Source: a virus. From it: a DNA stretch of 64,000 nt. The translations under genes and the position numbers were made by a program. Location of the stretch: IMG/VR virus record IMGVR_UViG_3300008740_000003, positions 1 to 64,000 of that record; one strand, written 5' to 3'. Positions 1 through 9,200 of the stretch are shown here, one piece after another. The stretch's first letter is position 1. The number at the start of each line of letters is the position of its first letter. The notes under the pieces are model-generated. The model saw only the letters and a list, made by a program, of their open reading frames with translations, was not told the DNA's origin and made no database searches.

Positions 1-195
1 TTTATCAAAGATATTCAAAAATTAGAACGAACAGTAGATGCATTATTAAATGAAAGACTAGATGAATTAATAATGTTAAGACAAACTAAAAGACAAATTT
101 ACCAAGAACGTGCTGATCTAAAACTACAACAAGCAATTAATTCCTTAAAATATTTCAGTAAAATAGAGCTTTTGGCTTCCCTCTCAAAAGGATAA
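1..195 (+). CDS. C-terminal part of an unidentified protein (partial)
   Basis: Frame 1 is open from the first base to a TAA at 193-195, giving the last 64 residues of a protein whose start lies outside the window. The visible part is rich in Leu, Glu, Arg, Lys and Gln with heptad-like spacing (KLERTVDALL, then LIMLRQTKRQ) and probably forms a coiled coil. It ends with a short less charged tail, LLASLSKG. I do not recognise the family. The stop codon overlaps a late-promoter octamer (191-198) that would serve the next gene, so this gene is probably the last of its unit. Being upstream of virion genes, a structural or assembly role is plausible but only inferred. Confidence 0.6.
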   Translation, partial: FIKDIQKLERTVDALLNERLDELIMLRQTKRQIYQERADLKLQQAINSLKYFSKIELLASLSKG

Positions 196-198
196 ATA
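191..198 (+). promoter_or_regulatory. Late promoter octamer GATAAATA
   Basis: Matches the T4-type late consensus (TATAAATA, NATAAATA in marine relatives). It overlaps the stop of the partial upstream gene and lies 77 nt before the ATG at 276, leaving a leader with two hairpins. Confidence 0.55.
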
Positions 199-205
199 CA
201 ATTGA

Positions 206-224
206 ACTAGACATCTTGTCTAGT
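206..224 (+). other. Perfect 8-bp inverted repeat in leader
   Basis: ACTAGACA-TCT-TGTCTAGT forms an 8-bp stem with a 3-nt loop between the late octamer at 191-198 and the gene at 276. A second short stem (GCAG/CTGC, about 230-243) follows. No T-run follows, so it is not a standard terminator; it could be a 5' stability hairpin of the late transcript or a weak terminator of the upstream gene. Confidence 0.45.
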
Positions 225-275
225 CTTATGCAGACACAACTGCGTATAACATAGAACGTTAAAGGGAGAAAAAAA

Positions 276-710
276 ATGGGAAGACCAATCAAAAGTGCTG
301 AAACAGTTTCAGGCACAACAAAACTAGCAAGTGTTAACACAGCATTGCCAATCGGTTCAAGTGGACTTGCCGGCAATCAAATGATCTTTAAAGCATTTGT
401 TACAGGCGGTAGTGCAAAAGACACTACTAACATAATCCAAAAAGGTAATAAAAAGTTTCGTGTAACAACTTCAGACGGAACAGAAACGTGTGTACTTACA
501 GCAGTAGTACATGGTTCACTAGCGGCAAAACAAGTACAAGTAACTGGTACGGACAGTGCAGGTGGAACATACTTTGCAAGTAAACTCACAGGACGTCACT
601 TCATAGTTGGCGCTCTTGGAACAGGATCACAATTTGCAGTAGGAGACAAACCTCTTCTTGTTGCATCAGGTCCAACTATCAACGTAAGTGTTTCAATACC
701 TAACGGTTAA
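276..710 (+). CDS. Small virion-associated protein, MGRP family
   Basis: A 144-aa protein starting MGRPIKSAET, with no signal peptide or membrane segment, rich in Gly, Thr, Ser and Val as expected for an all-beta virion protein. The block IIQKGNKKFRV...TCVLT resembles IIKRQRGSNKFMV...GVCRL in the next gene, and both start MGRP, so the two look like divergent paralogues. The ATG is preceded by GGGAGAA about 9 nt upstream. It is followed by a clear rho-independent terminator at 738-768. The family is seen by its style in marine T4-like phages; its exact role (decoration, fibre or capsid-associated) is not known to me. Confidence 0.6.
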   Translation: MGRPIKSAETVSGTTKLASVNTALPIGSSGLAGNQMIFKAFVTGGSAKDTTNIIQKGNKKFRVTTSDGTETCVLTAVVHGSLAAKQVQVTGTDSAGGTYFASKLTGRHFIVGALGTGSQFAVGDKPLLVASGPTINVSVSIPNG

Positions 711-737
711 TAATATAAACTAGTAACGCATTAAATT

Positions 738-768
738 AAAAGGGGAAGTTTTCACGCTTCCCCTTTTT
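738..768 (+). terminator. Rho-independent terminator
   Basis: AAAAGGGGAAG (738-748) pairs with CTTCCCCTTTT (757-767) around an 8-nt loop and runs into TTTTT at 764-768. It lies 27 nt after the stop at 710 and directly before the late octamer at 770, so it insulates the two small MGRP genes. Confidence 0.9.
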
Positions 769-769
769 G

Positions 770-777
770 CATAAATA
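770..777 (+). promoter_or_regulatory. Late promoter octamer CATAAATA
   Basis: NATAAATA match directly downstream of the terminator and 19 nt before the ATG at 797. The predicted start site (about 6 nt after the octamer) leaves a short A/T-only leader without a clear Shine-Dalgarno sequence. Confidence 0.7.
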
Positions 778-796
778 AGTATAATATAATAAGAAT

Positions 797-1174
797 ATGG
801 GTAGACCAGTTAATAAGAAGCATTTTGGGATCGTTAGTGGTTCAGACAACAATTTTGTTGTTACTGTGAAAGTGGGTACAAACGCAGTTTCGGCAGTTGG
901 AATCATTAAAAGACAGCGTGGATCTAATAAATTTATGGTAGATGATGCTAATGATGATTCCGGAAATGAAGGAGTATGTAGGTTAGTTGATAAAGACATT
1001 AATAATTTAAATGATAATGAAATGTCTTTAACAGGTTACATAGGCGGAGCTGGTGACGGAGTTAGACTTAGAAAAGTGTTTAATAGAACCGCAATTGACT
1101 TTTCTGGAGTCCGTTATAAGTGGTCAGTTACAGATGACTCAACTTCTAGCCAAATGGTTTTAACTGCGGTATAA
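797..1174 (+). CDS. Small virion-associated protein, MGRP family
   Basis: A 125-aa protein beginning MGRPVNKKHF. Visible blocks are IIKRQRGSNKFMVDD, GVCRLVDKD, LNDNEMSLTG and a C-terminal RYKWSV. The pattern 'G.x.KF.V...GxCxL' is shared with the upstream 144-aa protein, indicating paralogy. The ORF starts from its own late promoter (770-777) just after a terminator and runs into the next gene with a 10-nt gap, so it heads a fibre operon. Predicted all-beta and soluble. I infer a small virion or fibre-associated protein; no biochemical role can be read from the sequence. Confidence 0.6.
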   Translation: MGRPVNKKHFGIVSGSDNNFVVTVKVGTNAVSAVGIIKRQRGSNKFMVDDANDDSGNEGVCRLVDKDINNLNDNEMSLTGYIGGAGDGVRLRKVFNRTAIDFSGVRYKWSVTDDSTSSQMVLTAV

Positions 1175-1184
1175 GGATTTATAA

Positions 1185-2168
1185 ATGTCAAGATTTGTTA
1201 CAGTACCAAGTGGTGATTATAAAGTAAAAGTCCAATCTGGTGGAGAGATAAAACTAGACACTGGAGTTGGTGTAGGTAATACTAGAGTAACAGGAAATTT
1301 AATCGTTGAAGGAACTCAAACTCAAGTAACATCAAATGAACTAACTGTTAAAGATAATATTATAGAAGTTAATAGTGGTGAAAATGGTGTAGGTGTAACA
1401 CTTAATCAAGCTGGAATCAGAGTAGACAGAGGAAGTTTAGTTGACGTTCAAATGTTATTTGACGAACAACTTCAATGGAATGATCCAGATTCTCAAACAA
1501 CTAGAAGCGGTGCCTTTACATTTGTAGATGTAAATGGTGCATTATTAGGTTTAAGAACTAATAGTATTAGTACTGGTGGAGCACTTTATTTCCAACCAGG
1601 AGGTTCTGGTTCTTTAAGAATAATAAAATCAACTTATGAAACTTACGTAACAGACGATAATGATATTCCAAATAAAAAATATGTTGATACAGAGATTGTA
1701 AATCAAATTAATTCATTAGCACCTGTGTTTATTGGACATAGTGATACAGAAGTAAGAGTAGCAGATTCTACAGGTGGAGCAAATCCAGTTAGTCAAATTA
1801 CAATGTCAGTAGATGGTGTAGTAAAAGCTAAAATGAATGGTAATTCATTTGAAATGTATAATACTACTGTTGATATTGGTCAAATTAGAATAGAAGATAA
1901 TATCATATCAAATACTGTAAGTAATGGTGATTTAAAACTAGAAGCACCTGGTACAGGAGCAGTAAAAGTTACTGATTCCTTTGTAATTAAGCAAACACCA
2001 GGCACTTTAGACCCTGCTACAGACCCAGCAGTTGATACAGACGGCGTTAAACTATATTCAAAAGTTCCAGCAGGAGGCGATACTGGGCTTTATTATGTAA
2101 ATACAAATGATGCTTATGGAGAAATGATCAGTAAAAATAGATCAATGGTCCTAAGTATGGTGTTATAA
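1185..2168 (+). CDS. Fibre-like structural protein, 327 aa
   Basis: Gly/Thr/Val/Asn-rich protein with the segment GNLIVEGTQTQV...ELTVKDNIIEVN, a repetitive beta motif that recurs in long fibre proteins of marine T4-like phages and again in the 916- and 1236-aa proteins downstream. Later segments (LRLEDNIISN-like 'IRIEDNIISNTVSNGDLKLEAPGTG') match the 'NTI..T..N.DLEL...GTG' repeat of those fibres. The C-terminus has a KLYSKVPAGGDTGLYYVN hairpin typical of fibre tips. It precedes the 111-aa small partner protein by 9 nt. Called a tail or accessory fibre protein on composition, repeats and context; receptor unknown. Confidence 0.65.
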   Translation: MSRFVTVPSGDYKVKVQSGGEIKLDTGVGVGNTRVTGNLIVEGTQTQVTSNELTVKDNIIEVNSGENGVGVTLNQAGIRVDRGSLVDVQMLFDEQLQWNDPDSQTTRSGAFTFVDVNGALLGLRTNSISTGGALYFQPGGSGSLRIIKSTYETYVTDDNDIPNKKYVDTEIVNQINSLAPVFIGHSDTEVRVADSTGGANPVSQITMSVDGVVKAKMNGNSFEMYNTTVDIGQIRIEDNIISNTVSNGDLKLEAPGTGAVKVTDSFVIKQTPGTLDPATDPAVDTDGVKLYSKVPAGGDTGLYYVNTNDAYGEMISKNRSMVLSMVL

Positions 2169-2177
2169 GGATAAAAA

Positions 2178-2513
2178 ATGGCTATTACAAACCACGAAAT
2201 TACAACAGGACAAACAGTAGATGTGTTACTTACACCAGCAGGTAAAAATTATGCAGTAACAGGTTTATTATTGTGTAATACTGCGGCCCAAGATCCAACA
2301 GGAGCAAATGATAGTACATTTACAATATATGCTGTAGCAAATGGTGAAACACCAGGTAATAAAAATATTATAGTCAACACGGCAACACTTCCAGGTGCTG
2401 AAACCTTCACGTTAGACACTGAAAAATTAATTTTAGCCGCAGGCGATAAAGTTAGAATTTCAATAGGTGGTGCATCTAATGTTGCTTCGGTTGTAAGCTA
2501 TCTGGAGGTATAA
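2178..2513 (+). CDS. Small fibre-partner beta protein (family A)
   Basis: A 111-aa protein lying directly after a fibre gene. It has the layout 'tVDVLLTPAG...vtgLLLCNTA...ftIyav...iivntatLpgaetftldteklILAAGDKVRIS...VVSYLEV'. The same layout (a CN/LN block, then a leucine-rich strand, then 'aGdk/qklxv.s', then a short last strand) is found in the 109-aa protein at 9973 and the 105-aa protein at 24110, each also directly downstream of a long fibre. I therefore group the three as paralogues that may cap, knob or help assemble the preceding fibre. Its stop overlaps the next start (TAATG). Confidence 0.6.
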   Translation: MAITNHEITTGQTVDVLLTPAGKNYAVTGLLLCNTAAQDPTGANDSTFTIYAVANGETPGNKNIIVNTATLPGAETFTLDTEKLILAAGDKVRISIGGASNVASVVSYLEV

Positions 2514-3307
2514 TGAAATTTCTAAAAAGACACTCTTCAAACAAAAGAATGCTTACTGGTAAAGGAGTAATCTACGATCAATATGAAAATATTAATATTG
2601 AATCTGTAGGTTCTATGCAAGTTCCTAAAGGAACAACTGCACAAAGACCCGGTTTACCTGTAGTTGGTCAACTCAGATATAACACAACAACTAAAAACTT
2701 TGAAGTTTATGAAGACGTATCCGGTGGTGGTACTATGTGGAAATCATTTAGATTAAGTGAACCATTTGCCGTAACTGTTCAATCATTAGGAAATGGAAAT
2801 GATACAGAAATAAACTTTGGTGTATTAGATTCAAATGATGGTGGTATGAAACAAGAACCATCTACACCTCAAGCAGTATTAGTAATGGTTGAAAACGTTT
2901 TACAAATTCCAACAACAAATTATACACTTATACAAAATCCTTGTTCTATTAATAGTACGCAAGTAGCTGTAGTACAAAATTATAATGCTTCTGGTGTTGG
3001 AGCATTTGAAAGTAAAGATTTAGCTTTTGTTGATTGGGTAGATAAAGGCTATCACGTAGGTCAACAATTTGTAGTAACAGGATCAGCTAATAACAATGGA
3101 ACTTATACAGTTACAGCAGTTACACAAACATATCTAAGTGCTAATCAATTACTTGTTAACGAAACTAACGTAGGAAATGCTCAAATTTTTGTAGATGGAA
3201 AAAGTTCAATAACATCTAATTCATATCCTGCAGGATATTATCTTGCATTTGGTACGCCTGTACCTACTGGAAAACCAGTAACAGTTATTCATAATTTAGA
3301 CAAATAA
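2513..3307 (+). CDS. Fibre/structural protein with RYNT hairpin motif, 264 aa
   Basis: The start ATG shares one base with the upstream stop, implying translational coupling. The N-terminal third has the motif 'VPKGTTAQRPGLP..GQLRYNTTTKNFEVYE...W', a beta-hairpin signature common at fibre ends in marine phages and repeated at the C-termini of the 916- and 1236-aa proteins. The rest ('vlvmVENVLQIPTTNYTLIQ', 'HVGQQFVVTGSANNNGTYTV') looks like small Ig-like or beta-sandwich modules. No catalytic motif seen. Likely a fibre or baseplate-associated adhesin component; confidence is in the class, not the role. Confidence 0.6.
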   Translation: MKFLKRHSSNKRMLTGKGVIYDQYENINIESVGSMQVPKGTTAQRPGLPVVGQLRYNTTTKNFEVYEDVSGGGTMWKSFRLSEPFAVTVQSLGNGNDTEINFGVLDSNDGGMKQEPSTPQAVLVMVENVLQIPTTNYTLIQNPCSINSTQVAVVQNYNASGVGAFESKDLAFVDWVDKGYHVGQQFVVTGSANNNGTYTVTAVTQTYLSANQLLVNETNVGNAQIFVDGKSSITSNSYPAGYYLAFGTPVPTGKPVTVIHNLDK

Positions 3308-3324
3308 ATTATTCCCCAAAATAC

Positions 3325-3332
3325 CATAAATA
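3325..3332 (+). promoter_or_regulatory. Late promoter octamer CATAAATA
   Basis: NATAAATA match 15 nt before the ATG at 3348; AAAAGGAG lies between them as Shine-Dalgarno sequence. Confidence 0.7.
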
Positions 3333-3347
3333 CGTAAAAGGAGTACT

Positions 3348-6098
3348 ATGCCAACAGGTACAGCAAATTTAGGTAGAATATCAGGACCATTACTTAAAGA
3401 AAATCTGACAAGAACTAGTGATTTAGCTTTTGAAACAGATTTGCTTTATATTGGGCATACTAATAATAAAATAGGTATTAGAACAGATGCTCCTTCTAAA
3501 GAATTAACTGTAACAGGAACAACAAAAATCCCTTCAGAATTAACTGTAACAACTGGTGCTCATATTGGAAATATGCTATGGGACCAAGATGGTATTAGAT
3601 CTTTAGTAGGTCCTATAACAATATCTACTGGAGCAGGCGGAGCCTTAACTTATAAAGAATTAAGAACAGAACATCTTTACTTCACAAATAGTACTATAGG
3701 TGCTTATAATACAAATTCAAACATTGACATTTATCCAGGTCCTGGTACTGGAAAATTTATAATTCCTAGTGATTTAAAATCTTACGGAAATATTCATTCC
3801 ACAGCAGATATTACATTCGATGGTAGTGTTTTTATAGGTGGAGATTCAGATGAAGACACTATTAAATTTGAAGGTGACATAACTTCAAACTTAATGCCAG
3901 ATCAATCAGTAACATACGACGTAGGTGCAAATGCGAAAAGATGGGGATACTTCCACGTAAAAAGTATGCCTGATTTGAATAATATTACTATTGATAATTT
4001 TATAAGTTTAAATGGAGTTGCTGTTAACTTAGGTATAACAAATAAATGGTATGTAACTACAGATGGTACTAATGCATTATCAGGTACTCACCCTAACTTT
4101 GCATTTGGAACTATTAAACATACTTTAAGTACTATTGAAGAAAGTACAGCTGGACCACATGAAGTTCACGTTTTTCCAGGAACATATGAAGAAATTTTTC
4201 CATTAGAAATTCCTGAAAATACTACTATCAAAGGTGTAGGTCAAGGAGCTGTTATTATAAAACCAACAGCTGGAACACAAAGTCAATTTGCATTTTTATT
4301 AAACGATAGTTGTTCTATACAAAATGTTACTATCACTGGAAGTTTAGGTGGTTTTAAATTTGCCAATAATGCAACTATTGTAAACAAATCGCCTTATCTA
4401 GCAGATATTAAATTAAAATTAGAAGATAGTACTGCTTACGGTTTTTCACTTAACGGAAATGTTACCGATACAAACAGTGAAGATAGTATAATACTTAAAA
4501 ATGTATCTATAAAATTAAATGATTCTAATTCAGTAGGAATTTATACTACTGGTACTGGCGTAAAATTAGAAGCAATAGAATGTATTATAGAAGGACCAGC
4601 TGATAAAGGAGTTTCTAATACAGGTGGAGAAATAAAAATACAAGGATCTATTTTCCGTAATTTAACTACAGCAATTAATGGAAATGGAGTTTCTGTAACT
4701 AATGCAATAGGTTGTGCATTTGATAAAGTAACTCAAAATGTAGTTGAAATTAATAATGCTAAAGTTTATACAAATTCATTTGATGAAAAAAATAATTTTG
4801 AAGTAGGTGATTTAACAGGAACAAATTATCACTTTGGAATTAGTGATAAACAATTTGATTTAAAATCTAATTCTATAACTTTAACAGATTCACAAATTAA
4901 TTTTATAGGTGGTGAACATACACATATTGACGGTAATGAATTAACTGTAGGTGATTATACTATAACTGATAGTACATTAAAATCTCATACAGGTGATATT
5001 AATGTTAAATCTACTGGAACAATTAATTTTAATACTGATACTAAAATTTTAAACAATAACAGTATAACAATATCAGGTGATGGAACTATAGCAGGTTCAT
5101 TAATTAATCTTGGTGATCAACCTACAGACGTTGTAGACTTTAATATGGATATGACACAAGATTTATTACCATCTGACAATACAATACGAAATTTAGGTTC
5201 CGCAAGTAAGCAATGGTATAAATCTACTTTTTCTACTGTAGATTTTGGTAACCTTGTAGTTCATAATAATACTATGAGAACAACAGAATCTAATGCTGAC
5301 TTAGAATTAAAAGGCAGTGGAACTGGTAATGTTGTTGCTGAAGAATTAACATTCGGTACTGGAATTTCTTCTGCAAATGATATAGTTTTTGATGCAGGAG
5401 CATCTACACTTACAATTAATAGTACAACAGCATTAAACATTCCTGTAGGAACAACTGCACAAAGTCCTACACAAGATAGAGGAATAAGATTTGACACTAC
5501 TAGTACATTATTTGAAGGATTTCATAGTGGAGCAATTCCTTTAGGTGGTGTAATAGATGCTGATTTAGATACTAAAATAGATTTAACAAGTAATCAATTT
5601 ACATTTAATATTGCTGGTTCTAGTGTGGGTACTTTAAATGCAACAGCACTAACACTTGATAGATTTGGAAGTCAAGATCAGGTTAATATAGACGGTAATA
5701 CTATAACTGTACCAGACGATGCCACAAATGCTCAAGCAGGTTTAGAAGCTAATGGTACTGGTAAAGTAATATTAGACACATCTAATTTTACTATATCTGG
5801 GGGTGAACTTCTTAATAGTGAAAGTGAAAGCGACACAGTTTTTACAGGTACAGGTTTAAAAGTAGATAGATTTATTAAAATAGATGCTCCTGCTATAAAA
5901 CTTCCATCAGGTTCTTCAGCAGATCAACAAACAAAAGCCAACTTAAAACAGGGCGAATTGTTCTGGAATACCGATGTTGCTATACTTCAAGTATGGACTG
6001 GAACTGAATGGAAATCTGCTACAGGACAAGCAGAAACAAGTATAACTATTGAAGATTTGGAAGCCATTAACTTAACATATAACTTAATAATTAATTAA
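3348..6098 (+). CDS. Long fibre protein with parallel beta-helix domain, 916 aa
   Basis: Residues 8-50 carry 'GRISGPLLKENL.R...LAFETDLLYI...N.IG..T..P', which is also the N-terminus of the 1236-aa protein, so this is probably the virion-attachment module. From about residue 234 a DUF1565/pectate-lyase-like right-handed beta-helix starts (WYVTTDGTN..SGT...FGTIKHTL; HVFPGTYEEIFPLEIPENTTIKGVG). Further repeats of 'TITDSTLKSHTGDINVKSTGTI' type follow. The C-terminus has a GTTAQSP...FDTTSTLFEGF hairpin and ends ITIEDLEAINLTYNLIIN, similar to the ends of two other fibres here. No lyase catalytic residues can be assigned; I read it as an adhesin. Strong SD (AAAAGGAG) and a late promoter precede it. 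Confidence 0.75.
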   Translation: MPTGTANLGRISGPLLKENLTRTSDLAFETDLLYIGHTNNKIGIRTDAPSKELTVTGTTKIPSELTVTTGAHIGNMLWDQDGIRSLVGPITISTGAGGALTYKELRTEHLYFTNSTIGAYNTNSNIDIYPGPGTGKFIIPSDLKSYGNIHSTADITFDGSVFIGGDSDEDTIKFEGDITSNLMPDQSVTYDVGANAKRWGYFHVKSMPDLNNITIDNFISLNGVAVNLGITNKWYVTTDGTNALSGTHPNFAFGTIKHTLSTIEESTAGPHEVHVFPGTYEEIFPLEIPENTTIKGVGQGAVIIKPTAGTQSQFAFLLNDSCSIQNVTITGSLGGFKFANNATIVNKSPYLADIKLKLEDSTAYGFSLNGNVTDTNSEDSIILKNVSIKLNDSNSVGIYTTGTGVKLEAIECIIEGPADKGVSNTGGEIKIQGSIFRNLTTAINGNGVSVTNAIGCAFDKVTQNVVEINNAKVYTNSFDEKNNFEVGDLTGTNYHFGISDKQFDLKSNSITLTDSQINFIGGEHTHIDGNELTVGDYTITDSTLKSHTGDINVKSTGTINFNTDTKILNNNSITISGDGTIAGSLINLGDQPTDVVDFNMDMTQDLLPSDNTIRNLGSASKQWYKSTFSTVDFGNLVVHNNTMRTTESNADLELKGSGTGNVVAEELTFGTGISSANDIVFDAGASTLTINSTTALNIPVGTTAQSPTQDRGIRFDTTSTLFEGFHSGAIPLGGVIDADLDTKIDLTSNQFTFNIAGSSVGTLNATALTLDRFGSQDQVNIDGNTITVPDDATNAQAGLEANGTGKVILDTSNFTISGGELLNSESESDTVFTGTGLKVDRFIKIDAPAIKLPSGSSADQQTKANLKQGELFWNTDVAILQVWTGTEWKSATGQAETSITIEDLEAINLTYNLIIN

Positions 6099-6138
6099 GC
6101 TATTATTCTAGCATACTACAACATAAATCCAAAACCAG

Positions 6139-6146
6139 TATAAATA
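6139..6146 (+). promoter_or_regulatory. Late promoter octamer TATAAATA (perfect)
   Basis: Exact T4 late consensus, 107 nt before the ATG at 6254, giving an unusually long leader (about 6152-6253) in this phage. Confidence 0.75.
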
Positions 6147-6151
6147 CTAAT

Positions 6152-6253
6152 AATGTTTAAATCAGACCTTGTTTTAGACAGGACAAACTGTGGTTCAACC
6201 CGCAAGGTAATGTGGTTGGTGGGACAAGATCCCCGTGCTAAAGGAGATAGAGA
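6152..6253 (+). promoter_or_regulatory. Long structured 5' leader of fibre gene
   Basis: About 100 nt between the predicted late start site and the ATG, visibly less AT-rich than its surroundings. ACCTTG (6166-6171) can pair with CAAGGT (6203-6208), enclosing ACAG/CTGT (6078-type stem at 6178-6181 and 6188-6191). CAACC (6196-6200) has an alternative partner GGTTG (6214-6218), and GGGA/TCCC (6221-6224, 6230-6233) forms a further stem. It ends in AAAGGAG at 6240-6246. Mutually exclusive pairings are possible, so it could regulate translation, but no known riboswitch class is recognised. Confidence 0.35.
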
Positions 6254-9200
6254 ATGGCCGTAGGTCGAATTTCAGGACAGCTCTTAAAGTCCAACTTACT
6301 TCGTAATGGAGTAAACCTGGCCTTCGAGACTGATCTTTTATACATTGATGTTAATAATTCTCGAATAGGAGTTAACACTGCTAGTCCCCAATATCCATTA
6401 GACATTAATGGAACAGCACGTACAACAAATTTAGAAGTCACAACTCAAGCAGTTATAAACAATATTACAATTGGTGCTAATTCAATTAGTACAACTGCAT
6501 CTTCTCTTAATATTACTTCACCTGATGGAATTTTATACAATAATAAACTATTAATTGATGATATGGAAATTAGTGGAAACACTATTAAAGCCATGGATTC
6601 TAATCAAAATTTTGAAATTATAACTAGTGGTACAGGTATTGTAGAAGTATTTGGAGACACTAGAGTTAATGGTAATATTCATGCTACAGGTAATATCAGA
6701 GCAGACGGAAATATTCAGATAGGTGACGCTGATACAGATTCAATTTCAATTGCGGCAGATTTTACAAGTAATATTACTCCAGATGTAACTGACACATATA
6801 ATATGGGTTCCGCGGCAAAAAGATGGAATGACGTATATGCAAATAATTTAATTGTAGACAACCTTACATTGAATGGTAACATTACTGTACAAGGTCTTGA
6901 CTTAACAGCTAGACCAGGAAAAATTTATTATGTTGCAACAAATGGTGATGATGCTAAAACAGGAACTCACCAAAATGATCCTTTTGCAACAGTTTCAAAA
7001 GCATTAACAACTGCATCAGATGGAGATTTAGTTTACATATATCCAGGAACATATAATGAAGTTTTACCTTTAACTATTCCTGCTGGAGTTTCAGTAAGAG
7101 GTGACGGTATTAGAGCAGTTGTTATTAAACCTCATGGAAGTACACCAAATAAAGATGTATTCATTCTTAATGGTGAAACTACTGTTGAAGATTTAACTAT
7201 TGCAGATTTTTATTATAATTCTGGTGCAACAGAAGGACACGCATTTAGATTAGCCACTGGCGCAGATAGTACATATTTCCAACTTACAAGTGATATACCT
7301 TTAATTAAAAATGTTGCTGTAATTACAAAAGGTTCAGTAACTTCTGGTGCAGACCCAAGAGGTTTTGACCAAGGAGATGCAGGTAAAGGAGCATTTCTTG
7401 ATGGACAAGTAGTTGGAGGAATTACTCCAGAAGTTAGAGTTAGATTTCAAAATTGTACATTTATTACACCTGGTATGGATGCAATAACAGTAACAAATGG
7501 TGTAAGAGTAGATTTTATTAATTCATTTACATATTTTGCAAACAAAGGTATTAATGTTACAGATGGATCATATGGTCAAGGTGGTGACGGAAAAACAAGA
7601 GTAAACATAACAGGATTATCAGGATCTTTTCCAGCACCTAGTGAAACTGTAACTTATTATGATAAAGATGGAGCAACAAAATTAGCTGAAGGAACAATTG
7701 AAACTGTAGATGCTGGTAATAATTTAATTGTATTAGATGGCAAAATAGGTGCGTTTTGTTTACCAACAACAAGACCTACTAAAAAAGTTACAGCAACAGG
7801 AACTACAATAGATGGAACAACTAAAAAATATGGAAGTGGAAGTTTCAAACAAACAGCTTCTAGTCATAATTTAAAAGTTGCAGGACATACTGACTTTGGA
7901 TTTGGAACTGGAAATTTCCAAATAGAAGGTTGGTTATATCCAACATCAGTACAAAGTAAAACTTTATTTAAAATAGGAAGTTTAGAAATTGATATTCTTA
8001 ATAATGTTCCTAGAGTTAAATTAGATGGAAATGTAATTGCAACGGAAGCCACAGGTTTTAATATTAGTGTTTGGACTCACTTTGCTGTAGGAAGACAAAA
8101 CAATACGTTAAAAATGTTTATTGGTGGAGTTAACAATAATGCTGTAGATGTTTCAGGTTGGACTGCAGATTTAAAAGATTCAAATGATGTTTATATAGGA
8201 AATAGTAATTCACTTAATAATGCCTTTGAAGGTTTTATGGATGATATTAGAATAATCAAAGGTGATATGACATATTCAGCAAACTTTACACCTGCTTCAG
8301 CAGAAATAACAAATACAAATAATAATAATGGTATTACAGCATTAATGTTAAATGCTAATGACTTTTTAGATAATCCTAAATTAGGTCAAGATATTAGATT
8401 CTCAGGTGGTTCAACAACTAATGAAATTACTTTAGCTGATTATTCAGACTTTGGATCAGATTTTAGAAGTGTATCAAGTGCAAACGTTTATGGAACTTAC
8501 GGTGTTGTTGCAGATGGTATTGGTGCAAATGTAAATTTAGTTAATCATAATTTTAATTACGTAGGTTCAGGAAAAAGTTTTGCAAATGATGTAAATGAAG
8601 TTGTTCAAGCAAATGAAGTTGTTGCTTCAACTAATGCAAAAATAAATTATAATTCAGTTGATCAAAGTGGTGGATTTAGACTTGGTGATCAATTTGCAGT
8701 AAATCAAAATACTGGATTAATAGAATTTAAATCTTCTGAATTAAGAATAGACACAACTTCTCAAATGTCAATTACTAATGGATCTAATACTACTGTTTTA
8801 GATGGTACAAAAGTAGAAACACCTAAATTAAGAATGAGTGGAACTACTATAGAAAGTTTATCAGGAAATCTTGATTTTAATTCAAGTACAAATGTAATTA
8901 ATTTATTAAACAATGTTAATGTTACAGGAAATTTAGATGTAACAGGAAATATAACAATTGGTGGTAACATAACAATTGGTGATGAAGCTACTGATACAGT
9001 TACTATTACAGCTGGAATAGGAAGTGATTTAATTCCTGCAACAGATAATACTTACAATCTAGGTAATGATACTAGTAGATGGAATACATTATTTGCAAAT
9101 GAAATACAAGTAGATAGTATTAATCTTACAAATAATGTAATTAAAACAACTGACAGTAATGCTGATTTAGAATTAATGGCAAATGGGACTGGCGGGATTA

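Noticed and set aside
6166-6208. tRNA-like segment: ACCTTG...CAAGGT acceptor-like stem and a GGTTCAACCC T-arm-like string
   Set aside because: Only about 19 nt lie between the 5' stem and the T-arm-like string, too short for D and anticodon arms, and the T-stem does not pair. Kept only as a structured leader.
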